Shown here piece by piece: positions 34,625 to 42,755 of a DNA stretch of 42,755 nucleotides. This stretch comes from Thiotrichaceae bacterium (GTDB lineage Bacteria; Pseudomonadota; Gammaproteobacteria; Thiotrichales; Thiotrichaceae). The notes beneath the pieces are model-generated. The model was not told the DNA's origin and did not search any database. It saw only the letters and a program-made list of their open reading frames with translations. The translations under genes and the position numbers were made by a program. The DNA lies in contig JAGLEV010000037.1 of the NCBI GenBank assembly GCA_023144895.1, positions 1 through 42,755 of the forward strand. Direction: 5' to 3'. Each line of letters starts with the position of its first letter. Positions within the stretch are counted from its first letter, which is position 1.

Positions 34625-35470
34625 TTATATCTCCAGTGTAATATTATCGATCAATCGGGGCTGTCCTAATTGTGTCGCAGCAAGAATCACTAAGTCTTTA
34701 TCTTTTGCAGTGGGTATTGCTAAATCATATTGTCGGCATACTGTAATATAATCTGTCTTAAATCCGAGCTGGTTGAGCTTTTGGCTAGCCTGTTGACTTA
34801 ATGATAAAAAATCACGATGTCCCGATTTAATGTTTTTCTTAATCCATTGTAGTTGGCGATAAAATGCTGAGGCAATTATACGTTCTTTATCCGTTAGTTG
34901 GCTATTACGTGAACTCATCGCTAAGCCATTCTTTTCTCGTGAAGTTGCTTTACTTATCACTTTAATATCAAAATTTAGATCACTGACCATTTGGCGTATC
35001 AGTAGTAACTGCTGAAAATCTTTTTCACCAAAAATAGCATAATCAGGCGTGGTGAGATTAAATAGCTTGGCAACAATCGTAGCGACACCAGAGAAATGAC
35101 CCGGGCGGGATGCGCCTTCAAATAGTGTACTGATCCCCGTGACTTCTATGTGGGTAGAGAAGGCTTGCGAGGGATACATAACATCAGCATCAGGAGTAAA
35201 AACTAAATCACAGGTTGACTGTTTTAATTGTTTAAGGTCTGCATCTAAGGTACGTGGATAATTGTGTAGATCTTCGGCTTGACTAAACTGTGTGGAATTA
35301 ACAAAAATACTAGTAATAGTAATATCTGCATGTTGTTTTGCTTCAGCAACTAAACTCAGGTGACCTTGGTGTAAATTGCCCATCGTTGGAACGAGAGCAA
35401 TGGTTTTTCCTTCTTGTCGCCACTGTTTAATATATTGACGTAAAGGTTTTATATCATCACAAACAATCAT
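34625..35470 (-). CDS. panC: Pantothenate synthetase
   Basis: The 281-residue enzyme joins pantoate to beta-alanine using ATP. Visible motifs are VPTMGNLHQGHLSLVAEAK (HIGH-like, about residues 27-45), YAIFGEKDFQQLLLIRQM, and the KMSKS-like AMSSRNSQL. It overlaps panB by 4 nt. panD (aspartate decarboxylase, the beta-alanine source) is not in the window. Confidence 0.97.
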   Translation of the reverse strand: MIVCDDIKPLRQYIKQWRQEGKTIALVPTMGNLHQGHLSLVAEAKQHADITITSIFVNSTQFSQAEDLHNYPRTLDADLKQLKQSTCDLVFTPDADVMYPSQAFSTHIEVTGISTLFEGASRPGHFSGVATIVAKLFNLTTPDYAIFGEKDFQQLLLIRQMVSDLNFDIKVISKATSREKNGLAMSSRNSQLTDKERIIASAFYRQLQWIKKNIKSGHRDFLSLSQQASQKLNQLGFKTDYITVCRQYDLAIPTAKDKDLVILAATQLGQPRLIDNITLEI

Positions 35471-36270
35471 AGAAAGCAGTGTTCTTCTTGTGGGAACTGA
35501 GAGCTTTTGACTGCCTCAATATAATTTTTAACGGCCTCAGCAATACTTTTTGCATCATTCATAAAGTTGGCACTGAATTTAGGAGCATTCTCTGTGAGAC
35601 CGATCAAATCATGTAAAACCAGAATTTGCCCATCACAATCAACAGAGGCACCGATACCAATCGTTGGAATTTCCAAAACAGTCGTAATTTCACGTGCAAG
35701 AGCAGGGGGGATACATTCTAATATTACAGCATCAGCACCCGCTTCTTGCAGATCACAGGCATCAATTAACATCTGTTGAGCAGCCTGTTGACCACGACCT
35801 TGTACATGATAGCCACCAAGTTTATAAACAGACTGGGGAGTTAGACCAAGATGAGCACAAACAGGAACACCGTGGTGGCTGAGTTGTCGAACTGTTTCAA
35901 CTTGTGGAGCGCCACCTTCTAGCTTAACCATTTCTGCATTACCTTCCTGCATTAACCTAGCCGCATTGCGTAGTGCTATTTCAGGCGATGTATAACTCAT
36001 AAAAGGCAGGTCGACCATTAACAATGCAGATTCATTCTTATTAGCAACTGCTTTAGCATGATAAATAATATCATCCATACTCACGGGGACAGTTGTATTG
36101 TGTCCTTGAATAACCATGCCTAATGAATCACCAACAAGGATAATATCCATGCCTTGCTGGTCAATCACACGAGAAAAACTAGCATCATAGGCAGTCAGCG
36201 CCGCAATTTTTTCACCCGTTTGTAACATTTTTTTAAGCTGTGTAACGGTTACTTTTTTGCGTTTAGTCAT
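35467..36270 (-). CDS. panB: 3-methyl-2-oxobutanoate hydroxymethyltransferase
   Basis: I place the start at the ATG at 36270 (MTKRKKVTVTQLKKMLQTGE), which has TTTGGAG upstream and overlaps the end of folK by 8 nt. The open frame extends further only into folK. The 267-residue enzyme makes ketopantoate using methylene-THF. Motifs include ALTAYDASFSRVID, GDSLGMVIQGHNTTVPVSMD, and GIGASVDCDGQILVLHDLIG. Confidence 0.96.
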   Translation of the reverse strand: MTKRKKVTVTQLKKMLQTGEKIAALTAYDASFSRVIDQQGMDIILVGDSLGMVIQGHNTTVPVSMDDIIYHAKAVANKNESALLMVDLPFMSYTSPEIALRNAARLMQEGNAEMVKLEGGAPQVETVRQLSHHGVPVCAHLGLTPQSVYKLGGYHVQGRGQQAAQQMLIDACDLQEAGADAVILECIPPALAREITTVLEIPTIGIGASVDCDGQILVLHDLIGLTENAPKFSANFMNDAKSIAEAVKNYIEAVKSSQFPQEEHCFL

Positions 36271-36748
36271 TGTGTTTCTCCAAAATCCAACAGTCATTAT
36301 TAATATTGGATTGATAGTGGGAAAGTTCAAGCCCATTCGGGAAAATAAGTCCCTCAGCAATTTCAGCTAGAGGAAAGATAACAAAGCTACGTTTCGTCAT
36401 TCGAGGATGAGGCACAGTGAGAGTGGGTAAGTTGATGTATTCGTTGTTATATAAGAGTAAATCAAGGTCTAGTGTGCGAGGTCCCCAGCGTTGCTCTCGT
36501 CGACGGAGAAAATCATTTTCTATTGCTTGTAATGCTTTGAGGAGTTCTAATGGTTTGAGACTGGTATTGATGTGGGCGACAGCATTAATAAAATCAGCTT
36601 GCTCTGTGACTCCAACGGCTTGACTACCATAAAAACTAGAATGAGTGATTAGTGTCATTTGGGGGTGCTTATTTATAGCATCTAAAGCACCATGCAAAGT
36701 AGTGATAGTGTCACCCATATTGCCCCCTAAGCCAATATAAGCATCCAT
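36263..36748 (-). CDS. folK: Dihydropterin pyrophosphokinase (HPPK)
   Basis: The 161-residue enzyme transfers pyrophosphate to 6-hydroxymethyl-dihydropterin in folate synthesis. The start AYIGLGGNMGDTITTLHGAL and the signature RWGPRTLDLDLLLYNNE (about 86-102) are typical, as is the PHPRMTKRSFVIFPLAEI block. It overlaps pcnB by one base and panB by 8. Folate is also the one-carbon donor for PanB, so the grouping is sensible. Confidence 0.97.
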   Translation of the reverse strand: MDAYIGLGGNMGDTITTLHGALDAINKHPQMTLITHSSFYGSQAVGVTEQADFINAVAHINTSLKPLELLKALQAIENDFLRRREQRWGPRTLDLDLLLYNNEYINLPTLTVPHPRMTKRSFVIFPLAEIAEGLIFPNGLELSHYQSNINNDCWILEKHND

Positions 36749-38016
36749 TACTTTTTCTTACGGCGACGGCGTTTCTTGCGAGGGCGAGCAAATTCTTTAC
36801 ACTGTTCAAGTTGCTCTTCATGGTTGAGTTTTTGGAACTCTGTCCACCACTCACATTCACTTATATCAATATGCCCTGCTTGGGCTCGTAAGCAATGGAA
36901 GTCATAGGCTGCACGAAAACGACGGTGCTCAATCAGTGCTAATGATGATCCACAATCTTTACGTTCAAAGCGACTTTGTAATATCCATATTTCTCGACTG
37001 ACATTACTAAAACGCCGTGGAATTGCCGTTGACTTTACTTGTTCATTTAAGGCATCAGTGGCAGCAAGATGAGTGGACTGGTAGATCGGTTGACCACTTT
37101 CGCGATAGAGCATAAAACGTTGTTGCACTCTAGCCCACAATAAAACCGAATAAAGAAAGGCTGGCGTTGTGCTCATACCACTATTAATACGCTGATCTGT
37201 ATTCTTTAATGCTTGCTCAATAAAGGTAAGGAAAGATTCATCCTGTTCTTCTAATAGATCATTTTCTGTTTGTGGGAATAAATATTGGAATAAATCATAA
37301 CGACGTAAAGCTTGAAATGTTTCCAATGCTTGTCCACCATGAAAAAGTTTGAGTGCTTCATCAAATAAACGTGCAGGAGCAATGTTTTTTAGTAAACTAC
37401 CCATCTTATAGATAGGTGCTTCGGTTTCAGGATGAATAGTAAAATCGAGTTTTACTGCAAAACGTATAGCCCGCAACATCCGCACAGGATCTTCACGATA
37501 ACGTACTTCAGGATCACCAATCAGACGTATTTGCTTATCTTGAATATCTTGAATGCCACCCGCATAATCTTTAATCTCTTTATTTTTTAGATCATAGAAT
37601 AGGGCGTTAATTGTGAAGTCACGTCGTAAGGCATCTTCTTCTAATGTGCCATAAACATTATCATGAGTGATACGACCATCATTGGCAGTTTTTCCCGCAT
37701 TTTCGGAGCCCGCATCATGAGGCGCTCTAAAAGTAGCAACTTCCAAATACTCTCTGCCAAAATAAACATGTGCCAAGCGGAATCGACGACCAATCAAACG
37801 ACTGTTACGAAAAGTCCGTTTTACCTCTTCAGGATGGGCTGCTGTTGCTATATCAAAGTCTTTGGGAGTTTTGTCTAACAATAAATCACGCACAGCGCCA
37901 CCAACAAGATATGCCTCATGGCCAGCTTTGTTGAGAGACTCAAGAACTTTGATTGCTCTTGGGCATAAGTCTTTTTTTGTTATGGAATGGTTTTTATAAG
38001 TATGGCTATCTACCAA
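36748..38016 (-). CDS. pcnB: Poly(A) polymerase I
   Basis: The 422-residue enzyme adds 3' poly(A) tails that promote RNA decay. The start is a TTG at 38016, with AAGGA 7 nt upstream. The nucleotidyltransferase core is YLVGGAVRDLLLDKTPKDFD with DIAT, about residues 36-58. The RNA-binding region has DPVRMLRAIRFAVKLDF, and a strongly basic C-terminal tail (RPRKKRRRRKKK) follows. The related CCA-adding enzyme lacks such a tail, and the pcnB-folK order supports PcnB. Confidence 0.93.
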   Translation of the reverse strand: MVDSHTYKNHSITKKDLCPRAIKVLESLNKAGHEAYLVGGAVRDLLLDKTPKDFDIATAAHPEEVKRTFRNSRLIGRRFRLAHVYFGREYLEVATFRAPHDAGSENAGKTANDGRITHDNVYGTLEEDALRRDFTINALFYDLKNKEIKDYAGGIQDIQDKQIRLIGDPEVRYREDPVRMLRAIRFAVKLDFTIHPETEAPIYKMGSLLKNIAPARLFDEALKLFHGGQALETFQALRRYDLFQYLFPQTENDLLEEQDESFLTFIEQALKNTDQRINSGMSTTPAFLYSVLLWARVQQRFMLYRESGQPIYQSTHLAATDALNEQVKSTAIPRRFSNVSREIWILQSRFERKDCGSSLALIEHRRFRAAYDFHCLRAQAGHIDISECEWWTEFQKLNHEEQLEQCKEFARPRKKRRRRKKK

Positions 38017-38174
38017 GGTGTAATCCTTATTTTGCGTAACAGCTCAAATCGGTGTGACAGAATGAGTGACAACGCGTGATAGTAGCATCTTTGAGAATAA
38101 ATAAGGAGTGGCTTAGTCTAATTAATTATTATTCTTTGAAAATTAACCGCTAAGCAGGGGTGGGAGTTTTATAA

Positions 38175-38203
38175 GTACGCCCAACAACAAGTGAAGGACG
38201 TAC
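38175..38203 (-). terminator. Possible terminator of the first beta-barrel gene
   Basis: On the - strand GTACGTCC pairs with GGGCGTAC (8 bp, one wobble, 13-nt loop), 8 nt after the stop codon at 38211. A TTATAAAA stretch follows instead of a clean T run, so this is a weak call. Confidence 0.45.
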
Positions 38204-38210
38204 CCATATT

Positions 38211-38777
38211 TTAGAAGTGGTAGCTACCACCAATAGAAAGCATGTCAGTATCACTATCAAATTTTTCGTATTCTGCACGAACTTTGAATTTTTTATTCAC
38301 TGAATACATGAGTCCAAGACCACCAGAAATACCCGTATCACTTGTATTGCCAGTACTTAGATCTTTTTTCACACGAGAAACACCGATCTTTGCAAAAGGA
38401 GTAACACGTGAAGAATTAAATGGAGTAATCACTGCTGAAAGACTCGTCGCTCGAACATCATAAGCTGTAGGGGCAGGAGCTTGAGTACCATCCATTTTAG
38501 CGTGCTGTAATTCAACCGCAAATTTCTTATTAAGCTGGTATCCACCAAAAACCTTATGAGCTGTATCATCAATATCTGTACCAGGATCAACATCTAATCT
38601 TAATTTTCCCACACCTGCACCAAAATAAGCGCCTGAAGTTTTCGCTTGAGCTTTAACCTGAGCTTTTGCTGGATGCTGATGAGTATGGCTACTATAAAGG
38701 TGAGATCCATGAGCGCTAGCCGTTCCAGTAAATCCAAGAAGCCCAATTGTTAAAGTTGCAATAAGTGTCTTATTCAT
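38211..38777 (-). CDS. Outer-membrane beta-barrel protein with His-rich N-terminus (paralogue 1)
   Basis: The 188-residue protein has a signal peptide (MNKTLIATLTIGLLGFTGTA, cleavage after ASA). A His-rich stretch (HGSHLYSSHTHQHP) follows, then a short eight-strand-type barrel of the OmpA/OmpX-like kind. It ends YEKFDSDTDMLSIGGSYHF, with the C-terminal aromatic that BAM recognises. It is clearly paralogous to the protein at 39308-40009 (shared SGxYxGAxVGKLRxDV, VTPFAKIGVxRVK, SDTGISGGLGxM). The His tail suggests metal binding, but function is unproven. Confidence 0.85.
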   Translation of the reverse strand: MNKTLIATLTIGLLGFTGTASAHGSHLYSSHTHQHPAKAQVKAQAKTSGAYFGAGVGKLRLDVDPGTDIDDTAHKVFGGYQLNKKFAVELQHAKMDGTQAPAPTAYDVRATSLSAVITPFNSSRVTPFAKIGVSRVKKDLSTGNTSDTGISGGLGLMYSVNKKFKVRAEYEKFDSDTDMLSIGGSYHF

Positions 38778-39255
38778 AATACATGTCCTAATTTGTTATA
38801 ATTATTAAAATCAAACCACTAAAAAGTGTGTCTATTCGTATTAATAATATAGTAAGAAACTATTGTATTTGCTTGATTTAATGTGGCTATTATAATTTAG
38901 GTCACTATTTTTAAGCAGCTTTTTATTATAGCTTTTGGTGTTTTTTACCACAGTTATTGGTTAGTTTTTGTTACAAATTGGTAGGAGTATTAAATAGAGA
39001 CAGGCATAAGTTGTAGGGATTGTTGAGAAAAACATAATATTTTGATAAATATTTAAGAATAGAGAGATTTAATTTGATTTTAATCGTAAATAATGAAACA
39101 AATAGTAAAAATGATCGTTTCTTTCATTTGTTCTAATATGGCATATCCTGAATTTTTGTTATTATTGAGGGTAGCCTATTAAATAACCGGCTTGTATTGC
39201 TGATTTTTATTAGGTAAAGGGAGGCGTAATAAGAAATAATGGATAATACAAATAA
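38778..39255. other. AT-rich intergenic region between the two beta-barrel genes
   Basis: About 480 nt with no supported gene. It presumably holds the promoter of the downstream barrel gene (candidate -10 TATATT near 38851 on the - strand). A short AT-rich stretch (ttgttataattatt) lies close to that start. I could not identify a regulator-binding palindrome or an RNA. Confidence 0.5.
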
Positions 39256-39284
39256 TAATGCCCTCTACTCTAGAGGGCATATTA
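39256..39284 (-). terminator. Terminator of the second beta-barrel gene
   Basis: TGCCCTCTA (39259-39267) and TAGAGGGCA (39271-39279) form a perfect 9-bp stem with a 3-nt loop, extended by AT pairs, 24 nt after the stop at 39308. T-rich sequence follows on the - strand. It is GC-rich against an AT-rich background, so it stands out. Confidence 0.8.
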
Positions 39285-39307
39285 CTTTACTCGATTTAAA
39301 CGATATT

Positions 39308-40009
39308 TTAGAAGTGGTAGCTAGCACCTACTGATAAAAGATCGGTATTGCTATCAAACTTTTCGTATTCTGCACGAAGCTTTAAGCGTTCGTTAACAGG
39401 AAACATAACACCTAAACCACCAGAGATACCTGTGTTACTAGTTGATGATAATGTTCCTGGAATAACTACACCAAGTGATCTACTTGCAGGTGTTGTTGTC
39501 TTTGTTTTAACTCTAGTTACACCGATTTTAGCAAAAGGTATGATTTTGTGAGAGTTAAAAGGTGTCAGTACAAGAGAAAGACCTGTTGCCTTTACTTCAT
39601 GTTTTGCCGCCATATCATAAGAGGTACCAAAAATAATATCGTTTCCTGTTATGTTCTCATCTGAATTAAAGTGATGTGCTTCAACAGCAAACTTACTATT
39701 AAACTGATAACCAGCAAAAACTTTTTGTGCAGGCTCATCATATCTATCAAAAGAAAAGTTAGGAGTCGGTGTAATAAGTGTGCCAAAGAGAGTTGCAGGT
39801 ACAGCAACATTATTAACATCTGATCTTAATTTACCAACACTAGCACCGAGATAAAGACCAGAATTTTTAGTGTGATTATTGTAATTACCATGATTATTTC
39901 CATGGTTGTGGCCACCAGTAGTGGTGGTGTGAATATTCCCATGTGCATGAGCAGCTCCTGCTAGTGCAAAAAGGCTAAGCGCTAAAGTTGTAATAAGCGT
40001 CTTTTTCAT
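39308..40009 (-). CDS. Outer-membrane beta-barrel protein with His-rich N-terminus (paralogue 2)
   Basis: I start at the ATG at 40009 (MKKTLITTLALSLFALAGAA), because AAGGA lies about 11 nt upstream, too close to the earlier ATG at 40018. The 233-residue product has a signal peptide and a longer His/Asn/Gly tract (HGNIHTTTTGGHNHGNNHGN). A barrel ending YEKFDSNTDLLSVGASYHF follows. Compared with paralogue 1 it has extra loop sequence (about residues 60-80 and 160-180). The pair arose by duplication. A metal-related or surface-binding role is inference from the His tract. Confidence 0.85.
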   Translation of the reverse strand: MKKTLITTLALSLFALAGAAHAHGNIHTTTTGGHNHGNNHGNYNNHTKNSGLYLGASVGKLRSDVNNVAVPATLFGTLITPTPNFSFDRYDEPAQKVFAGYQFNSKFAVEAHHFNSDENITGNDIIFGTSYDMAAKHEVKATGLSLVLTPFNSHKIIPFAKIGVTRVKTKTTTPASRSLGVVIPGTLSSTSNTGISGGLGVMFPVNERLKLRAEYEKFDSNTDLLSVGASYHF

Positions 40010-40018
40010 AATATACAT

Positions 40019-40474
40019 CCTTATATATTGGGTTATCTATAATTAATTGACCACATTGCTGTGAGCCAGTCGTATTATGAATGTAGACATAAAATGAAGC
40101 TTTGCTCTGTTTTGGGGACTCCTATTTGTCCTAGTGTCGTTTATTGCCGATTACTGGTGTCAATATCTGTAATATGGATAATTGATTGGCAATTTGAGGA
40201 TAAACTAAGTGATTATTTGTCTCTTATAAGGGAATAAGTGAAATAGTTGGCTTATTAGAACGTGTTGTTGTCAGCTGTTGGCTCTGTGAAGTGAATGACA
40301 AAAAGTTCTAAAATTTTGTGATTTTTGCCTTTTTTTAAAAGAATGGCATAGGATCAACCTCCAGCTAAAATCTAACAGAAGCTACTGTTGTTTAACTGTC
40401 CCAATGATTTTCTTGTGTTTTTAGTACGGCATAAAGTACTATTCTGTTTTTAGATTATTTAACTGGAGAAACGG
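40019..40474. other. Intergenic region upstream of dapA
   Basis: About 456 nt with no supported gene. It must hold the divergent promoters of the second barrel gene and dapA. A TAGTAC/GTACTA 6-bp hairpin (40422-40427 with 40436-40441) lies 34 nt before dapA; a weak TTGTGT-18-TACTAT overlaps it. Nothing resembling a lysine riboswitch is apparent. Confidence 0.5.
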
Positions 40475-41356
40475 ATGTTTCGCGGCAGTATAGTAGCATT
40501 GATAACCCCGATGCAGGGTGTGGGTGAAGTGGATGAAGCGGCTTTAGAAAGATTGGTCGCCTTTCATTTAGAAAGTGGCACGAATGCCATTGTAGCGATG
40601 GGAACAACAGGAGAGTCAGCAACCTTCTCTCATGTTGAACATACCGCAGTTGTCAAACGTATTGTAGAGCTGGTCGCAGGAAAGATTCCTGTTATAGCAG
40701 GAACAGGTTCTAATAGTACACGAGAGGCAATTGAATTAACTCAACAGGCAAAAGAAGTCGGTGCAGATGCAGCACTATTAGTAACTCCTTACTACAATAA
40801 GCCTACTCAAGAGGGTTTGTACCTCCATTATAAGGCGGTTGCGGAACAGGTGGATATCCCACAGATATTATATAATGTTCCTGGTCGCACAGCAGTTGAC
40901 CTACTACCTGAAACCGTTGCACGCTTAGCAAATATTGAAAACATCATTGCTATTAAGGAAGCCACGGGTGATTTAGAGAGAGCACAACAGCTAATAGATC
41001 TCTGTGCTGATCGAATTGATATTATCAGTGGTGATGATGGCACAGCGATGGAATTAATGTTGATGGGGGGTAAGGGCGATATCTCAGTGACAGCAAATGT
41101 TGTACCTGAGGCCATGCAAATCATGTGTGCCGCTGCTATTGCAGGTGATCGGCAGCGTGCAGAAGAGATCAATGTACACTTAGAAGCATTACATCAACAG
41201 TTATTTGTTGAGCCGAACCCAATACCCGTAAAATGGGCATTACATAAGATGGGCTATGGCGGTAATGTTAACCGCTTACCATTAACCCCGATGGAAGCTA
41301 ACCATCATGCAGACTTATTGGAGGCCATGCATGAAGCAGGAGTCGATGTAGAATGA
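40475..41356 (+). CDS. dapA: 4-hydroxy-tetrahydrodipicolinate synthase
   Basis: The 293-residue class I aldolase condenses pyruvate with aspartate semialdehyde, the first step toward lysine and meso-diaminopimelate. The Schiff-base Lys161 (IAIKEATGDLER), catalytic Tyr133 (ILYNVPGRT), Thr44-Thr45 (MGTTGESATF), Tyr107 and Arg138 are all present. GGAG precedes the ATG. It overlaps bamC by 4 nt (ATGA), a pairing conserved in gammaproteobacteria. Confidence 0.98.
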   Translation: MFRGSIVALITPMQGVGEVDEAALERLVAFHLESGTNAIVAMGTTGESATFSHVEHTAVVKRIVELVAGKIPVIAGTGSNSTREAIELTQQAKEVGADAALLVTPYYNKPTQEGLYLHYKAVAEQVDIPQILYNVPGRTAVDLLPETVARLANIENIIAIKEATGDLERAQQLIDLCADRIDIISGDDGTAMELMLMGGKGDISVTANVVPEAMQIMCAAAIAGDRQRAEEINVHLEALHQQLFVEPNPIPVKWALHKMGYGGNVNRLPLTPMEANHHADLLEAMHEAGVDVE

Positions 41357-41967
41357 ATAAAAAAAATAGGATAGTTAAGGGAATCCTTATTATGACGGCA
41401 GTAGGGCTACTGTCATCATGTGCGCAAATCAATAAGACATTTGATAATAAAACAACGCACTATCAACAAAGCAATAGTATTAAGTCATTAGAAGTACCGC
41501 CAGATTTAAGCTCACCAGAATATGATAAGACCTTTGTCTTTAAATCACGTGGTGGTCAGCGCTCTGTACCAACCCCAGCTCCAGCCCCACATAGTGTAGG
41601 AGTAAGAAGAGTATCAACGGCTAATCTAGCAAGTAATGCACCTAAATTAATGATTCGTGATAAATACAAGCGAACATGGGCAAGAACAGGTGTTGCACTA
41701 CGTCGTATTGGTTTTACTCTAGAAGGGCAGAATGAAGCAAAGGGCTTATATGCTGCTTTATGGGGTAAGGATGCACCTCGTGGAAATCAGTTGACTCGTT
41801 TGATAGAATCTCAAAAAGCTTACTTACCTAAAGGTACACAAATTGTTGTTCAGGTGAAAGCAATGGGTTCAACGACAGAGTTACGTTTACTTGACAACAC
41901 TGGAAAAGCATTGCCTGCAATACATGCTAAAAAAGTATTAGCTAGTTTGCGAGAAGCATTAAACTAA
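41353..41967 (+). CDS. bamC: Outer membrane assembly lipoprotein BamC, short form
   Basis: The 204-residue protein has a lipoprotein signal (LLSSC, lipid Cys23). A disordered N-terminal part contains SLEVPPDLSSPEYDKTF, which binds BamD in E. coli. Only one helix-grip domain follows (about 105-203, WARTGVALRRIGFTLEGQNE). E. coli BamC is about 344 residues with two such domains, so the second is missing. The gene sits in the usual place after dapA. A few gaps in similarity remain, hence moderate confidence in the symbol. Confidence 0.82.
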   Translation: MNKKNRIVKGILIMTAVGLLSSCAQINKTFDNKTTHYQQSNSIKSLEVPPDLSSPEYDKTFVFKSRGGQRSVPTPAPAPHSVGVRRVSTANLASNAPKLMIRDKYKRTWARTGVALRRIGFTLEGQNEAKGLYAALWGKDAPRGNQLTRLIESQKAYLPKGTQIVVQVKAMGSTTELRLLDNTGKALPAIHAKKVLASLREALN

Positions 41968-41971
41968 GCTT

Positions 41972-42745
41972 ATGCTGAAATTTGCCTCTATAGGGAGTGG
42001 GAGTAGGGGCAATGGTCTTATTGTTGAATCAGCCACAGGGCGGATACTATTAGATTGTGGTTTCTCCTTAAAGGAAACCGAGCATCGGTTGAATAAGCTA
42101 GACTGCCCTCCTGACTCACTCGATGGTATTGTGGTGAGTCATGAACATGGTGATCACATCACAGGCGTGGGTCGTCTCTCCAGAAAGTACAAACTCCCTG
42201 TATGGATTACTGTTGGCACTTATAATGCTGCCAAGGATAATCGCTTTTATCAAACCTATTTTTTTAAAGCTGACGATACACTCACTGTTGGCGATCTTAC
42301 AATCCAACCCTTTGCCGTTCCTCATGATGCGAGTGAACCCTGTCAGTTTGTTTTTTCATCCAATCAGCAATCATTAGGTGTACTCACTGATACTGGTCAT
42401 ATTACTCCAATCATAATAGAGCGGCTTAGTCAGATGAATGCTTTGCTCTTAGAGTACAACTATGATGAGCATTTACTTGTAACGGGAAAGTATCCCTATA
42501 ATTTAAAGCAAAGAGTTGGGGGGAAATATGGTCATTTAGAGAATAATCAGTCCACTTCGTTAATGAGTCAGATTGATTGTTCACATTTGCAATGTTTGGT
42601 CGCAATGCATTTGAGTGAGAATAATAACGATTCTGAGAAGGTCAATGCTTTATTGGAAAACTTATCTTTCTTGCAAGTTGTTGAAAAATATATTTCTTCT
42701 CAGAAAGATGGATTTAATTGGAAAATAATCGAAAATAAGGGTTGA
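41972..42745 (+). CDS. Metallo-beta-lactamase-fold hydrolase (WalJ/YycJ-like)
   Basis: The 257-residue protein has the HxHxDH metal site as SHEHGDH (residues 56-62), preceded by ASIGSGSRGNGLIVES and LLDCGFSLKETE. These are typical of the YycJ/WalJ group of predicted nucleases. Members commonly follow dapA-bamC in gammaproteobacteria. The last ten bases of the window (42746-42755) hold no further gene I can identify. Confidence 0.88.
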   Translation: MLKFASIGSGSRGNGLIVESATGRILLDCGFSLKETEHRLNKLDCPPDSLDGIVVSHEHGDHITGVGRLSRKYKLPVWITVGTYNAAKDNRFYQTYFFKADDTLTVGDLTIQPFAVPHDASEPCQFVFSSNQQSLGVLTDTGHITPIIIERLSQMNALLLEYNYDEHLLVTGKYPYNLKQRVGGKYGHLENNQSTSLMSQIDCSHLQCLVAMHLSENNNDSEKVNALLENLSFLQVVEKYISSQKDGFNWKIIENKG

Positions 42746-42755
42746 CGTGAAATAG

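Noticed and set aside
38780-38800. Zur-type operator upstream of the first barrel gene
   Set aside because: One half-site (tgttata) resembles the family motif but the other half does not match, and the second barrel gene lacks it.

Overview
The window comes from a low-GC (roughly 40% by eye) gammaproteobacterium. This rests on gene content and order: the full S10-spc-alpha ribosomal block, the rlmN-pilW-rodZ-hisS-yfgM-bamB cluster, pcnB-folK-panB-panC, and dapA-bamC. No gene fixes the genus. A free-living, perhaps marine or sulfur-oxidising, lineage is plausible but is only inference.

Layout. (1) 1-13690: the last codons of tuf, then rpsJ to rplQ on the + strand, including secY, rpmJ and rpoA, closed by a strong bidirectional terminator. 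A structured RNA element lies between rpsJ and rplC. (2) 13724-17733: an accessory island. It holds an HNH nuclease, a minus-strand tRNA array with a structured leader and its own promoter and terminator, two small ORF/terminator modules, an XRE-type regulator and an unknown ORF. (3) 17821-23514: a small membrane protein, bioB, mnmG, rsmG, parA and parB on the + strand, ending in a terminator. (4) 23644-29825: bamB, yfgM, hisS, rodZ, pilW and rlmN on the - strand. (5) 30008-34542: a coiled-coil membrane-anchored protein facing a sigma54-type response regulator and its histidine kinase. (6) 34625-38016: panC, panB, folK, pcnB on the - strand. (7) 38211-40018: two tandem paralogous outer-membrane beta-barrel genes with His-rich N-termini. 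(8) 40475-42745: dapA, a short bamC, and a metallo-beta-lactamase-fold protein on the + strand.

The most interesting region is the tRNA array (14486-15985, - strand). I can fold ten complete cloverleaves, all with an encoded CCA: Asn(GTT), Lys(TTT), Ile(GAT), Glu(TTC), Met(CAT), Asp(ATC), Ser(GCT), Gln(TTG), Met(CAT), Arg(TCT). Five have A at T-loop position 54 instead of the near-universal T, and in four of these position 58 has changed to T, so the T54-A58 pair looks swapped to A54-T58. A sixth has G54. Stems are intact in all of them, which argues against simple decay. The isotypes are almost all from split codon boxes, and the Asp tRNA has an A34 anticodon. A promoter (TTGATA/TACAAT) precedes about 350 nt of untranslated RNA with long-range pairing, then the tRNAs, a structured tail and a terminator. 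The layout recalls phage or integrative-element tRNA arrays and the large GOLLD/ROOL RNAs found beside them, but I cannot assign it to a known family from sequence alone.
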